Shown here: positions 28,218 to 36,722 of the stretch, piece by piece
Position numbering within the stretch: position 1 is the stretch's first letter
Layout: each line of letters opens with the position of its first letter
From: Deltaproteobacteria bacterium
GTDB lineage: Bacteria; Desulfobacterota; Desulfomonilia; UBA1062
Reading direction: 5' to 3'
NCBI GenBank assembly: GCA_015486075.1
Contig: WFSG01000011.1
Location: forward strand, 16,325-80,324
DNA: 64,000 nt
Position numbers and translations under genes: made by a program
The notes under the pieces: generated by a model
What the model was told of the DNA's origin: nothing
Database searches by the model: none
What the model saw: the letters and a program-made list of their open reading frames with translations, nothing else

Positions 28218-28759
28218 AAGTCCTAGTAGATGCCCGTCCCGTTGAGAAGATGCATTGCCATACCCTTGGGCTATGGCATTTCAGCGACGAGAAGCCCTTG
28301 ATGGGCACTGCAGGCGTGGTGGACTGGTACCTGGATGCCGGGATATCCCGCCTGGTAATAGAGGGCAGGGTAACTGGCCAGTGGGCAGAAAAGGTTCTTA
28401 TTGCCGGGCTCAGGGGTATGGTGGCAGAGCAGATTCTCATGGTGGGTCTTGGGAAGGCGATGGAGTTTGATGAGGGCCGCATATCTTTGGCTTCTGGGTA
28501 TATGGTATCAAGTGCCCTTGGCCTGGGTTTAAACGATATCTGTATGACGTTACCCGGGGATGGTCTAGGGAGGCCTGACGTTATATCGCTCGCAGAACAT
28601 ACGTTGTTTGGCCTGGCAAGGGAGATTGGGGAGAGGAAATTAAAGCCCAGGATTATATGCGACGAAAGGGATGTGGAAGAAATTCTGCTTGGGTTTCAGA
28701 CCACGAAGGTAAGACTCAAGGGACAGCAGAAGATTGACATAGAACGGGTGGGTATATGA
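28214..28759 (+). CDS. M17 leucyl-aminopeptidase N-terminal-like protein, stand-alone
   Basis: The 181-residue product resembles only the N-terminal macro-like domain of M17 leucyl aminopeptidases: the middle has EKVLIAGLRGMVAEQILMVGLGKAMEFDEGRI, with the lVGLGK pattern, and then a SSALGLGLNDICM helix. There is no metallo-peptidase catalytic domain, no signal and no metal motif. It may bind a nucleotide-like or peptide ligand, but this is a guess. It overlaps nusB and trkA by four bases each, so it is clearly part of the operon. Confidence 0.7.
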   Translation: MKVLVDARPVEKMHCHTLGLWHFSDEKPLMGTAGVVDWYLDAGISRLVIEGRVTGQWAEKVLIAGLRGMVAEQILMVGLGKAMEFDEGRISLASGYMVSSALGLGLNDICMTLPGDGLGRPDVISLAEHTLFGLAREIGERKLKPRIICDERDVEEILLGFQTTKVRLKGQQKIDIERVGI

Positions 28760-30126
28760 GTGTTCTTATTATTGGAGCCGGTGAGGTTGGTTACATGATA
28801 GCGAGTCGGCTTTCCGAGGAAAACATAGATGTCTACATAGTGGAAAAAGACGATGCAAAGGTTGCCAGGATCTCGCAGAAGCTCGACGTAAAGGTGGTGC
28901 CTGGCAGTGGATCTAGCCTGATGACACTGAGGGAAGCAGGCCTTGAACAGACAGAGATGCTCATAGCGGTAACCGATTCTGACGAGGTCAACCTGGTGGC
29001 AGCATTCATTGCAGGCTCGTTTGCAGATATTCCTACCAAGATTGTAAGGGTGAGAGGCAGGGAATATGAGTCGGCAAAGGTGATATTTGAGAAGGACTAC
29101 CTTGATATTGACCTTATAATAAACCCGGAGCAGGAGGCCAGTAACAAAATAGAGCTTCTTCTTGAGACCCCTGGCTCGAACGATGTTATCCAGGTGGCAG
29201 AAGGTGATGTGAGGCTGTGTGGCTTCAGGGTTGCAAACGAATCAAGGTTCGTCAACAGGACGTTGATTGACATAGGCAAGGATGCGGGAGGTGGCAATTT
29301 CCTTGTTGCTGCCATACTAAGGAAGGACAGGCTCCTAGTGCCCAGAGGCACTGACGAGATTCATGCAGGTGACAGGGTCTACCTTGCACTTGGGAGGGAG
29401 AATGACAAAGAATTGTTCTCATTTCTTGGGATTACAGAAAAGCCAGCACAGAATGTTATGATTTATGGAGGCAGCATTGCAGGCGAGATGCTTGCAATGA
29501 AGCTCGAGAAACAGGGCCTGAATGTAAAGTTGGTCGATTCTAGCGAGGAGAGATGCACGTATCTCAGCGAGATATTGTCGCGCACCACGGTCCTAAACAG
29601 TCCTTCCGTTAACAGGGAATTGCTGGAGAACGAGAATATCTCAGGAATGGATGCATTTGTGGCTGCCTCTGACGATGAGGAGGCAAACATCCTAAGTGCT
29701 CTTCTTGCCAAACGCATGGGGACCCCGCACGTTATAGCAATAGTAAATACACTTGATTACATATCGCTCGTAAGTGATATTGGAGTGGACGCAGTCGTAA
29801 ATCCCAGGATGGCCACGGTATCCAAGATACTCCAGTTTATAAGAAAAGGCAAGATCTTCTCGGTAAGCACGTTGAGCGGCATTGATGGAGAGGTGATAGA
29901 GGTGGAGGCCCTGGAGACCTCTGATCTAGTGTCTACACCCATAAAGGATATAAAGTGGCCAAAGGGGGCCATAGTTGCGGGCATAATAAGGAAAGGTAAG
30001 GGTAGGGTGGTGGTGCCTAGGGGCGACACGATGATTGATCCTGGAGACAGGGTTGTTATCTTTTCGGCAAAGTCCGCCGTGCACAAGGTTGAAAAGTTGC
30101 TGAGCGTTAAACTGAGCTATTTCTGA
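28756..30126 (+). CDS. trkA: Trk potassium uptake protein TrkA
   Basis: The 456-residue cytoplasmic protein has two RCK units. The first NAD-binding Rossmann site is IIGAGEVGYMIA at the start; a second RCK_N begins MIYGGSIAGEMLA at about 236. Each is followed by an RCK_C domain (GDRVYLALG and GDRVVIFSAK). It gates the TrkH channel in response to NAD(H) or ATP. It overlaps the M17-N-like gene by four bases. trkH is 114 bases downstream. Confidence 0.96.
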   Translation: MSVLIIGAGEVGYMIASRLSEENIDVYIVEKDDAKVARISQKLDVKVVPGSGSSLMTLREAGLEQTEMLIAVTDSDEVNLVAAFIAGSFADIPTKIVRVRGREYESAKVIFEKDYLDIDLIINPEQEASNKIELLLETPGSNDVIQVAEGDVRLCGFRVANESRFVNRTLIDIGKDAGGGNFLVAAILRKDRLLVPRGTDEIHAGDRVYLALGRENDKELFSFLGITEKPAQNVMIYGGSIAGEMLAMKLEKQGLNVKLVDSSEERCTYLSEILSRTTVLNSPSVNRELLENENISGMDAFVAASDDEEANILSALLAKRMGTPHVIAIVNTLDYISLVSDIGVDAVVNPRMATVSKILQFIRKGKIFSVSTLSGIDGEVIEVEALETSDLVSTPIKDIKWPKGAIVAGIIRKGKGRVVVPRGDTMIDPGDRVVIFSAKSAVHKVEKLLSVKLSYF

Positions 30127-30240
30127 TGGAATGGCCCTGCCATGTAATACGTATAGTCTTCCTTGTCTGTAGGCACGGCATGCAAGGCTTTGTAACAATA
30201 TGCCAGGCATAGAAAACTATTAACAGGGACAAAAGGGGAT

Positions 30241-31683
30241 ATGAATATACGTCTGGTTTTTAAATCATTAGGCTTTATCTTGGTATTCATAGGTGTTGCA
30301 ATGTTCCTTCCCTTTTTTGTGTCCTTGTATTACGGGGAGGGTGACTCAGGGGCCATCTTGGTGGGAATTGCAAGTTGCCTTTCGTTCGGGTTGTTTCTTG
30401 CACTTGTGTTCAGGAGAGCCAGGGGCGACTTTAAGAACAGGGACGCATTCCTCCTCGTTACATTGGCATGGCTTGGTGCAGCTGCAATGGGTGCGATACC
30501 ATTTAGGATTAGTGGCTACTTCGGGACTTACCTTGATTCATTTTTCGAGATGATGTCAGGTTTCACGAACACTGGTGCCACAGTGTTGCCCGTTATAGAA
30601 AAGGTCCCCCATGGACTCGTGTTCTGGAGATCGTTTGCACAGTGGCTGGGTGGGGTGGGCATCATAGTGCTGTACATTGCCATACTGCCTTTTCTGGGTA
30701 CCGGTGGCATGCAGCTCTTCAGGGCAGAATCACCTGGGCCGACCGTAGACAAGCTTAAACCTAGGATAGCCGAGACTGCAAAGCTTCTCTGGGGTATATA
30801 CGTTGGTCTTACCGTACTGGAGATAACTCTCTTGAGGCTTGGTGGCATGAATCTCTTTGATGCCACGTGTAATTCTTTCTCGTGTATGGCTACTGGTGGT
30901 TTCTCACCACGTACTGCCAGTATAGGTTACTATAATAGTGCTTACATGGACGGTGTTATAACCGTCTTTATGCTCTTGGCATCCATAAACTTTTCCCTTC
31001 ACTATCAGGCCCTGAGGGGTAAGGTGGGTGCATACGTGAAGAACGCGGAATTCAGGTGGTATGTTGGTATATACGTGCTGAGCTGTGGTATCATAATGTG
31101 GAATACTAGGCATATATACCATACCGTGGGTCAGTCATTGAGGTATGTCTCCTTCCAGGTTGCATCCATATACAGTACAACTGGTTTTGCCACCTACGAC
31201 TTTGCCAAGTGGCCTGCTGCTTCCCAGTTTATACTGTTACTGCTGATGCTTCTGGGGGGATCCGCATGTTCTACTGCAGGTGGTCTAAAGGTCGTAAGGC
31301 TAGGTATACTCTTAAAAGTAGCGCACAAGGAGATATTAAAACTCATACATCCCAATGCTGTTGTTACCATAAAGATTGATGGTAATCCTGTCCAGACAGA
31401 AGTCCTCGATTCCATAGTGGGTTTCTTCAGCTTCTACGTGTTAATAGTCATACTCTCAACACTTGCGATGGATCTGGTTGGACTGGACATAGTGAGTGCC
31501 CTATCGTCGGTCGCTGCATGTATGGGCACCATAGGTCCTGGCCTGGGTGCAGTTGGCCCAACTGCAAACTATGCAGGTATCCCTGCCCTTGGCAAGGTGG
31601 TACTCTCTTTTTGCATGCTTGTTGGCAGGCTTGAGATATACACGGTACTGGTGGTGCTGAGCCCTGCATTCTGGCGCAGGTGA
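30241..31683 (+). CDS. trkH: Trk potassium uptake protein TrkH
   Basis: The 480-residue inner-membrane channel subunit shows the four-repeat TrkH layout, with selectivity loops at SGFTNTGATVL (about 110), CMATGGFSP, YSTTGFATYDF and MGTIGPGLGAVG. It imports potassium when bound to TrkA. AAAGGGGAT precedes the ATG. larC starts 29 bases after its stop, with no obvious promoter between. Confidence 0.96.
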   Translation: MNIRLVFKSLGFILVFIGVAMFLPFFVSLYYGEGDSGAILVGIASCLSFGLFLALVFRRARGDFKNRDAFLLVTLAWLGAAAMGAIPFRISGYFGTYLDSFFEMMSGFTNTGATVLPVIEKVPHGLVFWRSFAQWLGGVGIIVLYIAILPFLGTGGMQLFRAESPGPTVDKLKPRIAETAKLLWGIYVGLTVLEITLLRLGGMNLFDATCNSFSCMATGGFSPRTASIGYYNSAYMDGVITVFMLLASINFSLHYQALRGKVGAYVKNAEFRWYVGIYVLSCGIIMWNTRHIYHTVGQSLRYVSFQVASIYSTTGFATYDFAKWPAASQFILLLLMLLGGSACSTAGGLKVVRLGILLKVAHKEILKLIHPNAVVTIKIDGNPVQTEVLDSIVGFFSFYVLIVILSTLAMDLVGLDIVSALSSVAACMGTIGPGLGAVGPTANYAGIPALGKVVLSFCMLVGRLEIYTVLVVLSPAFWRR

Positions 31684-31712
31684 TGGGTTATATACGTGGC
31701 GAAGGGGTAGAC

Positions 31713-32903
31713 ATGAAGATGAAGGTGCTTGTCTTCGACCCAGTAGGTGGTGCCAGTGGAGACATGATACTTGCGAGCCTGGTACAGCTTGGGTGTCCAG
31801 TTGAATATCTGAAGGATGCCATTATCAGTGGACTCGAACCCTTCCTTGGCAAAGTGGACATGCATGTAACAGACAAGTGGGTAAACGATATCAGGGTGGT
31901 AGACCTTGCATTTGAAGAGGAGGAAGACCAGCCCGAAAGAAAATTCAAGGACATCTGTGAACTTATAGAGAAATCTAGCATCCTACCGGGCATAAAGGAA
32001 ATGGCACTTGATATATTCAGTATTATTGCGGCATCCGAGGCCAAGGTGCATGGTATTGATCCTGAGGACGTGCACTTTCACGAGGTCGGAGCGGCAGATT
32101 CCATACTGGACATAGTGTGTATATCTGCTGCAGTGAAATGGTTTTCACCCTTAAGGATATACACGAGAAGTGTCCCGGTTGGTAAAGGTTTTGTTAGTAC
32201 AGCCCATGGCAACATGCCAGTACCTGCACCTGCCACGCTTGAATTACTCAAGGGTATGAACGTGAGGTTCGAGGATGTCGATGCAGAACTAACGACTCCA
32301 ACTGGCGCTGCTGTACTACAGGCGCTCTCCAGCAAGGATGCCATGCCACCGGATATGGTTATAGATGCTGTGGGTTATGGGTGTGGTGACAGGGAGCTTG
32401 AAGCATGGCCGAACCTGTTCAGGTCTATAATTGCCCATGTCAAGAGTGAAGACAATGCCCTGTACGTGGTTGAGACAGACATAGATGATATGATAGCCGA
32501 AGACTGGGACTCTGCCCTGGATAGGATTCTTTCTTCAGGTGCCCTTGATGCAAACCTGACAGGTAAGATAATGAAAAAGTCAAGACCTGGCGTGGGCCTT
32601 AAGGCTATAGTACCTTCAGAAAACCTACATGCGGTGCTTGATGCTGTGCTCACCCATACCAGTTCCATTGGGGTACGTTACTACCCTGTCATGAGGCATG
32701 TACTGGAGAGAAAGCATTACAAGGTAAAGACCCCCTATGGTACTATAGGCGTAAAGGAAGTGGTCTTGCCCGGGGGCGGCAGGCGTATCAAGCCCGAGTA
32801 CGACGACTTGGAAAGGGTATCAAGGGATAGAGGTATGTCTTTGAGCGAATTGAGAATTGAAGTTGAGAGGGTGATACAAAAGATGCAGGGTGAGGTTGAG
32901 TGA
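31713..32903 (+). CDS. larC: Nickel-pincer cofactor biosynthesis protein LarC
   Basis: LarC inserts nickel into the pyridinium-thioacid precursor to finish the nickel-pincer cofactor. The sequence has the family start FDPVGGASGDMILASLVQLG and HFHEVGAADSILDI (about 110-123), and runs as a single 396-residue frame, unlike the split larC1/larC2 of some lactobacilli. I chose the ATG at 31713 (AAGGGG upstream); in-frame GTG and ATG codons at 31680 and 31683 overlap the trkH stop. The larB start overlaps its stop (GTGA). Confidence 0.95.
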   Translation: MKMKVLVFDPVGGASGDMILASLVQLGCPVEYLKDAIISGLEPFLGKVDMHVTDKWVNDIRVVDLAFEEEEDQPERKFKDICELIEKSSILPGIKEMALDIFSIIAASEAKVHGIDPEDVHFHEVGAADSILDIVCISAAVKWFSPLRIYTRSVPVGKGFVSTAHGNMPVPAPATLELLKGMNVRFEDVDAELTTPTGAAVLQALSSKDAMPPDMVIDAVGYGCGDRELEAWPNLFRSIIAHVKSEDNALYVVETDIDDMIAEDWDSALDRILSSGALDANLTGKIMKKSRPGVGLKAIVPSENLHAVLDAVLTHTSSIGVRYYPVMRHVLERKHYKVKTPYGTIGVKEVVLPGGGRRIKPEYDDLERVSRDRGMSLSELRIEVERVIQKMQGEVE

Positions 32904-33709
32904 ACAAGGGGAATGTGCCAGGGGTGGAGAAGGTTCTGGAACTCTTCAAGGCCGGCAAGATAGGAGTTGAAGAGGCAAAGGAGATGTTGCTGAGTGTGTT
33001 TTACGAGGAGGCCTCTGAGTTTTTCCTGGATGCACATAGGGAGAAAAGAGTGGGTTTCCCAGAGGTTGTGCTCTCCGAGGGGAAGACCGCGGAACAGCTC
33101 TTGGACATTGTAAGACGACTGATTAGGATAAAGCCGCTAGTCTTTGTATCAAGGATAGGCGATAAGAAGCAGAGCATACTAGAAGAAGGATTCAAGGATT
33201 ACACTATAAGAAAGGCAGGTAAACTTCTAGCCATAAGAAAGGAAAAGTCCGATCCATTGGTAAATGGAAGCGTGGGTATTATAACCGCAGGGACATCGGA
33301 TATAGAGTATGCAGGGGAATGCGCATTGTATCTTGAGGAGCTGGGCGCCGAGGTTGTCAGGTTCTACGATGCAGGCGTATCCGGTCCGCACAGGGCTGCA
33401 CTGGGCTTGAAACGGCTTAAGAACGTTGACCTCGTAATCGTACTTGCCGGCATGGACGGCATGCTTCCGGCAATAATAGGTTCCATAACAGACCTGCCTA
33501 TCATTGGTGTTCCCGTGCCCAGTGGGTACGGTCTTGGCGGAGATGGGGAGGGTGCCCTAGTCACAATGTTGCAGAGCTGCGTTCCTGGTCTCTTAGTCGT
33601 CAACATAGGCAATACACTTGGGGCTGCTGCAGGGGCTGTACGCATGCTTCGTGCCATGAGGAGGTCAGCACTTGGACAGGATAGAAATTCTGAAGCAGGA
33701 GATAAGTGA
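32900..33709 (+). CDS. larB: Nickel-pincer cofactor biosynthesis protein LarB
   Basis: LarB carboxylates and hydrolyses nicotinic acid adenine dinucleotide, the first step in making the nickel-pincer cofactor. The 269-residue sequence has a PurE/AIR-carboxylase-like C-terminal half (about 125-250) with IITAGTSDIEYA, DAGVSGPHR and PSGYGLGGDGEGAL. It starts at GTG, overlapping larC by four bases, and overlaps larE by 38 bases. Confidence 0.95.
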   Translation: MNKGNVPGVEKVLELFKAGKIGVEEAKEMLLSVFYEEASEFFLDAHREKRVGFPEVVLSEGKTAEQLLDIVRRLIRIKPLVFVSRIGDKKQSILEEGFKDYTIRKAGKLLAIRKEKSDPLVNGSVGIITAGTSDIEYAGECALYLEELGAEVVRFYDAGVSGPHRAALGLKRLKNVDLVIVLAGMDGMLPAIIGSITDLPIIGVPVPSGYGLGGDGEGALVTMLQSCVPGLLVVNIGNTLGAAAGAVRMLRAMRRSALGQDRNSEAGDK

Positions 33710-34478
33710 GAAGGGCAGGCTCGTAGTAATGCTCTCAGGGGGCGTTGATAGCACTGTGCTTGCAAGGATTGCATATGGAGTCCTTGACGATAATGCCCTT
33801 GCCATAACAATTGATTCGCCTCTTGTAGCAAGGCTCGAGGTGGGGCGCGCTAGCAAGATGGCCAGTAGTATAGGGATGAGACACGAGGTTATAAGTGTTG
33901 ACGAGCTTGAGAGCAGTAAGTTCAGTGCCAACCCACCTGATAGGTGCTACGTATGCAGGAAGATAAGGGATTCATATGTGAGACAGAAAGCATGTGAACT
34001 GGGGTTTTCCCACGTGGCAGATGGTATGAACTCGTCTGACCTGCTTGATTTCAGGCCAGGGCTTAAGGCTGCAGATGAAGATGGTATCTGGCATCCATTT
34101 GTCGAGCTTGGGATTGGAAAGGACGACATAAGGAGATATGCCAAAGACATAGGCCTGGATTCATGGGATGAACCTCCAAGTGTTGGGCTCTGTTCGCGCA
34201 TACCTTATGGTCTAAAGATTACGAAGAAAAGGCTATATCTGGTTGAAAAGGCCGAGGAATTTCTTTCGTCCCTTGGCTTCCGGGAGGTAAGGGTGAGGTG
34301 CTTTCCATACTACACTGCCCTGGTAGAGGTAAGGGATCCTTCCCTTGCGATAGCCAAGTCCAAGAGAATAGCAAGGACCTTAAGAGAAGTAGGATTTTCA
34401 TTCGTTGCAGTGGACATGGAGGGCATTGAGAGCGGAAAGATGAACAGGGTACTTGAGATGGATGGTGAAATGGCTTGA
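33672..34478 (+). CDS. larE: Nickel-pincer cofactor sulfur-insertion protein LarE
   Basis: LarE is an ATP pyrophosphatase that adds sulfur to the cofactor precursor. The 268-residue sequence has the PP-loop VVMLSGGVDSTVLA (about 18-31), NPPDRCYVCRK (about 90-100), and DEPPSVGLCSRIPYG (about 166-180). In the last, the cysteine is two positions from where I recall the sacrificial cysteine (CLASR) of the Lactiplantibacillus enzyme, so the sulfur route may differ. No larA racemase is in the window. The start overlaps larB by 38 bases. Confidence 0.95.
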   Translation: MDRIEILKQEISEKGRLVVMLSGGVDSTVLARIAYGVLDDNALAITIDSPLVARLEVGRASKMASSIGMRHEVISVDELESSKFSANPPDRCYVCRKIRDSYVRQKACELGFSHVADGMNSSDLLDFRPGLKAADEDGIWHPFVELGIGKDDIRRYAKDIGLDSWDEPPSVGLCSRIPYGLKITKKRLYLVEKAEEFLSSLGFREVRVRCFPYYTALVEVRDPSLAIAKSKRIARTLREVGFSFVAVDMEGIESGKMNRVLEMDGEMA

Positions 34479-34571
34479 TCCTGCGAGGGTGTCAGACAAT
34501 GTGTATAGGTGCTGGTGTGGGAAATGCCTGTTCTTACCCAGGGCAATTCATGAAGGATCAGGGGGCATATC

Positions 34572-35270
34572 GTGGCCATTGATATCTGCTCGTCCTTCAA
34601 GGCTCCCTACATGGACAAGACATGGCTTAGAAAGGTTGTCATTGGGGGAATCATAGGTCTGGTGCCTATACTTGACCTTGTTGTAATCGGTTATTCTGCC
34701 CTGTACCTGGAAAGGCTCCTTAAGTATGGTCAGGATGTCACCCTACCCGAGTGGACGGACTTGTGGCTGCTTTTTAAAAGGGGCCTACAGGTGGTCACAG
34801 TGTCAATTATCTACCTGCTATTGCCAATAATCCTTGGAAGCATGGGAGGTACAGTACTGCTCTCTCCAAGGGTGATTCTCTCCACAACAGGCATGCTGTT
34901 GTACGCTGTTCTCATGTTGCTGCTCTTTCTCGTGGCAGCCGGAGTTGTCATTTTTCTCTTACCAGTAGCAATACTAAGGTTAGTCCAGAGCGGCTATAAC
35001 ATGGGTTCTGCATTTGAGATAAAGAAGATAACCTATATGGCAAAATCCAGGATGAAAGATTACATAATCGGTAGCACTGCCATATCTATTGCATTTATCA
35101 TCGTGTTCTTGCTAGGGTTCATCCCTGTACTAGGATGGTTTATAGGACTGTTTGCATCGTTTTACCTGACATTGAGCTTTACTCATATGCTATCATCCAT
35201 TTTCAAGGGCATGCCTGAAGAGAAGGATGAAGGCGGGGGTCCTGATATGGAACCTATAGTTCCGGAGTAA
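34572..35270 (+). CDS. DUF4013 family membrane protein
   Basis: The 232-residue protein has about six hydrophobic segments with the DUF4013 pattern: FKAPYMDKTWLRKVVIGGIIGLVPILD at the start, then glycine-rich helices and a charged C-terminal tail. DUF4013 proteins are inner-membrane and of unknown role. The start is GTG with AGGGGG upstream. It lies 93 bases after larE and 73 before the next membrane protein, with no strong sign of an operon link. Confidence 0.8.
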   Translation: MAIDICSSFKAPYMDKTWLRKVVIGGIIGLVPILDLVVIGYSALYLERLLKYGQDVTLPEWTDLWLLFKRGLQVVTVSIIYLLLPIILGSMGGTVLLSPRVILSTTGMLLYAVLMLLLFLVAAGVVIFLLPVAILRLVQSGYNMGSAFEIKKITYMAKSRMKDYIIGSTAISIAFIIVFLLGFIPVLGWFIGLFASFYLTLSFTHMLSSIFKGMPEEKDEGGGPDMEPIVPE

Positions 35271-35343
35271 GGCATCGGTTGATTGAGGGCTGTTTTTACA
35301 AAGGACCACTGACAACCGACTATATTGTTATTGGGGTTTTATT

Positions 35344-36012
35344 ATGAAAGGACCAGATCGCGATACAATGGAAAGATGGATTGACAGGATAATAGCATGG
35401 TCAATTGAAAGTAGGCTAGTACACATAAAGGATGTTGTGGATAAGATAAAGAAAGATCATCCAGGCCTTTGTGAACGTGAATACGTAGACCTCCTGGAAC
35501 AGAGATGGTCAAGGATGTCTGGTCTAATGGGCTCCATTGCACAGATACCGTCCATAATACCCGGTTGGGGTATGATAACGTCTATGGGAAGTGCATCGGT
35601 TGAGATCCTGATTTCTGTTGCTTACAACACCCAGCTTGTCCTGGCCATCATGTACATGTACGGGCTTGAGATTGGCCCTAACCTAGCATACCTTGTCAAG
35701 GAGATAATCATGGATGCCATGGAAGGGCCCGCGCAGTTCTCCAAGGTCGGTGCAAGTGCAACGTCGTGTGGCAGCAAGAGGTTATTGAGACGAACCATAA
35801 GGAGATCGTTCAATAGGTTCGTGGCTCGTGGCATGGGTAAGTACCTCATCCGTGGTATACCAGGGGGTATTTCCATCGGTATTGGCTACGGGGTCTCTAG
35901 GAGATTCTCAAGAAAGGTGAGGCTTTTGACTGAGGCCCGTGTAGATGAAGTAAAACGTATCAAGGGTCCTGTGCTCAGGTTGGAGCAAAAACAGCGGGAT
36001 GAAGATAAATAA
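35344..36012 (+). CDS. Hypothetical membrane-associated protein
   Basis: I do not recognise a family. The 222-residue protein has a charged N-terminal helix pair (1-55), a long hydrophobic middle (about 58-110: SIIPGWGMITSMGSASVEILISVAYNTQLVLAI), and a strongly basic C-terminal part with a short glycine-rich stretch (IRGIPGGISIGIGYG) and a charged helix. It could be a peripheral inner-membrane protein of the EcsC-like kind, but this is only an impression. It converges with the pentapeptide gene, 4 bases apart. Confidence 0.6.
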   Translation: MKGPDRDTMERWIDRIIAWSIESRLVHIKDVVDKIKKDHPGLCEREYVDLLEQRWSRMSGLMGSIAQIPSIIPGWGMITSMGSASVEILISVAYNTQLVLAIMYMYGLEIGPNLAYLVKEIIMDAMEGPAQFSKVGASATSCGSKRLLRRTIRRSFNRFVARGMGKYLIRGIPGGISIGIGYGVSRRFSRKVRLLTEARVDEVKRIKGPVLRLEQKQRDEDK

Positions 36013-36016
36013 AAAG

Positions 36017-36721
36017 TTATCTCTTTATACCCTCTATCAGGGCCTCCTCGGTTATGATCTTGGAAGGCTGTGTGCCTGTGAGGTCCAGGTTCTTTGCATC
36101 GACAAGCGTGAGGTCACACATCTGGAACTTTGAATTTGTAAGTCCTGAGCCCCTTAGAGTAGTTGCCAGGAAAGACGTATTGGAAAGGTCTGATGCGTTT
36201 ACCACGGTATTAATGATAAACGAAAGGTCAAAGATAGCCCCCTCCATATTGCAGGAATCCAGGGAGCAATCCTCTATGAAGCAAAAGAGTGACCTGGTTG
36301 ACTGCATGTCTGAACCTGAGAGGTTAACCTTTCTAAATACACAGTTAATGAATTCTGAACCTGCAAAATCCGAATCAGTAAGATCAAGCCCTTTGATGGC
36401 GATCTGTATGAAGCTGGATTTTTGAGCTGTAATTCCCTTAAGTATGCATGAACTTAAGTCCACCCTCCTGAACACAACCTCTGACAGGTTGGCCCTTGTG
36501 AAGTCGGTATTCTTGAGTATCGCACCGTCCAGTGTAATACGTTCCAGATGTGCCTCTCTGAAGATTGTGTTGGTCAGGTTGGTATTTCTCATGTCACTTC
36601 CCCTGAGGTTGGCCGCGCCCAGGTCAAGCCCTGAGAGGTCAAGGTCTCTCAAATCCTGGCCCTCAACAGCCTGTCCCGTGGATACTGCATCCAGTAAGGA
36701 TTCTCTGTCTATCTTTTTCAT
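36017..36721 (-). CDS. Pentapeptide-repeat protein
   Basis: The 234-residue protein consists mostly of A(D/N)LXX-like pentapeptides (for example LRDLDLSGLDLGAANLRGSD and DFTRANLSE) from about residue 20 to 220, which fold as a right-handed quadrilateral beta-helix. There is no signal peptide or TM segment. The role is unknown. Its ATG is one base after the fapA stop (TGACATG), making it the last gene of the sigma-54-type operon. A weak relation to DNA-gyrase mimics of this fold cannot be excluded. Confidence 0.88.
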   Translation of the reverse strand: MKKIDRESLLDAVSTGQAVEGQDLRDLDLSGLDLGAANLRGSDMRNTNLTNTIFREAHLERITLDGAILKNTDFTRANLSEVVFRRVDLSSCILKGITAQKSSFIQIAIKGLDLTDSDFAGSEFINCVFRKVNLSGSDMQSTRSLFCFIEDCSLDSCNMEGAIFDLSFIINTVVNASDLSNTSFLATTLRGSGLTNSKFQMCDLTLVDAKNLDLTGTQPSKIITEEALIEGIKR

Positions 36722-36722
36722 G

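Noticed and set aside
34513..34528. Second sigma-54-like match (TGGTGTGGGAAATGCC) before the DUF4013 gene
   Set aside because: Spacing fits, but TTGCW is degraded to ATGCC and there is no enhancer-like repeat; probably chance.
34453..34656. Small frame with CWCGKC between larE and the DUF4013 gene
   Set aside because: It overlaps both neighbours in another frame, lacks a ribosome site and loses any pattern after the short cysteine stretch.
35275..35319. Inverted repeat TCGGTTG/CAACCGA between the two membrane-protein genes
   Set aside because: The 31-base loop and lack of a T-tract do not support a terminator, and it may just be a decayed repeat.
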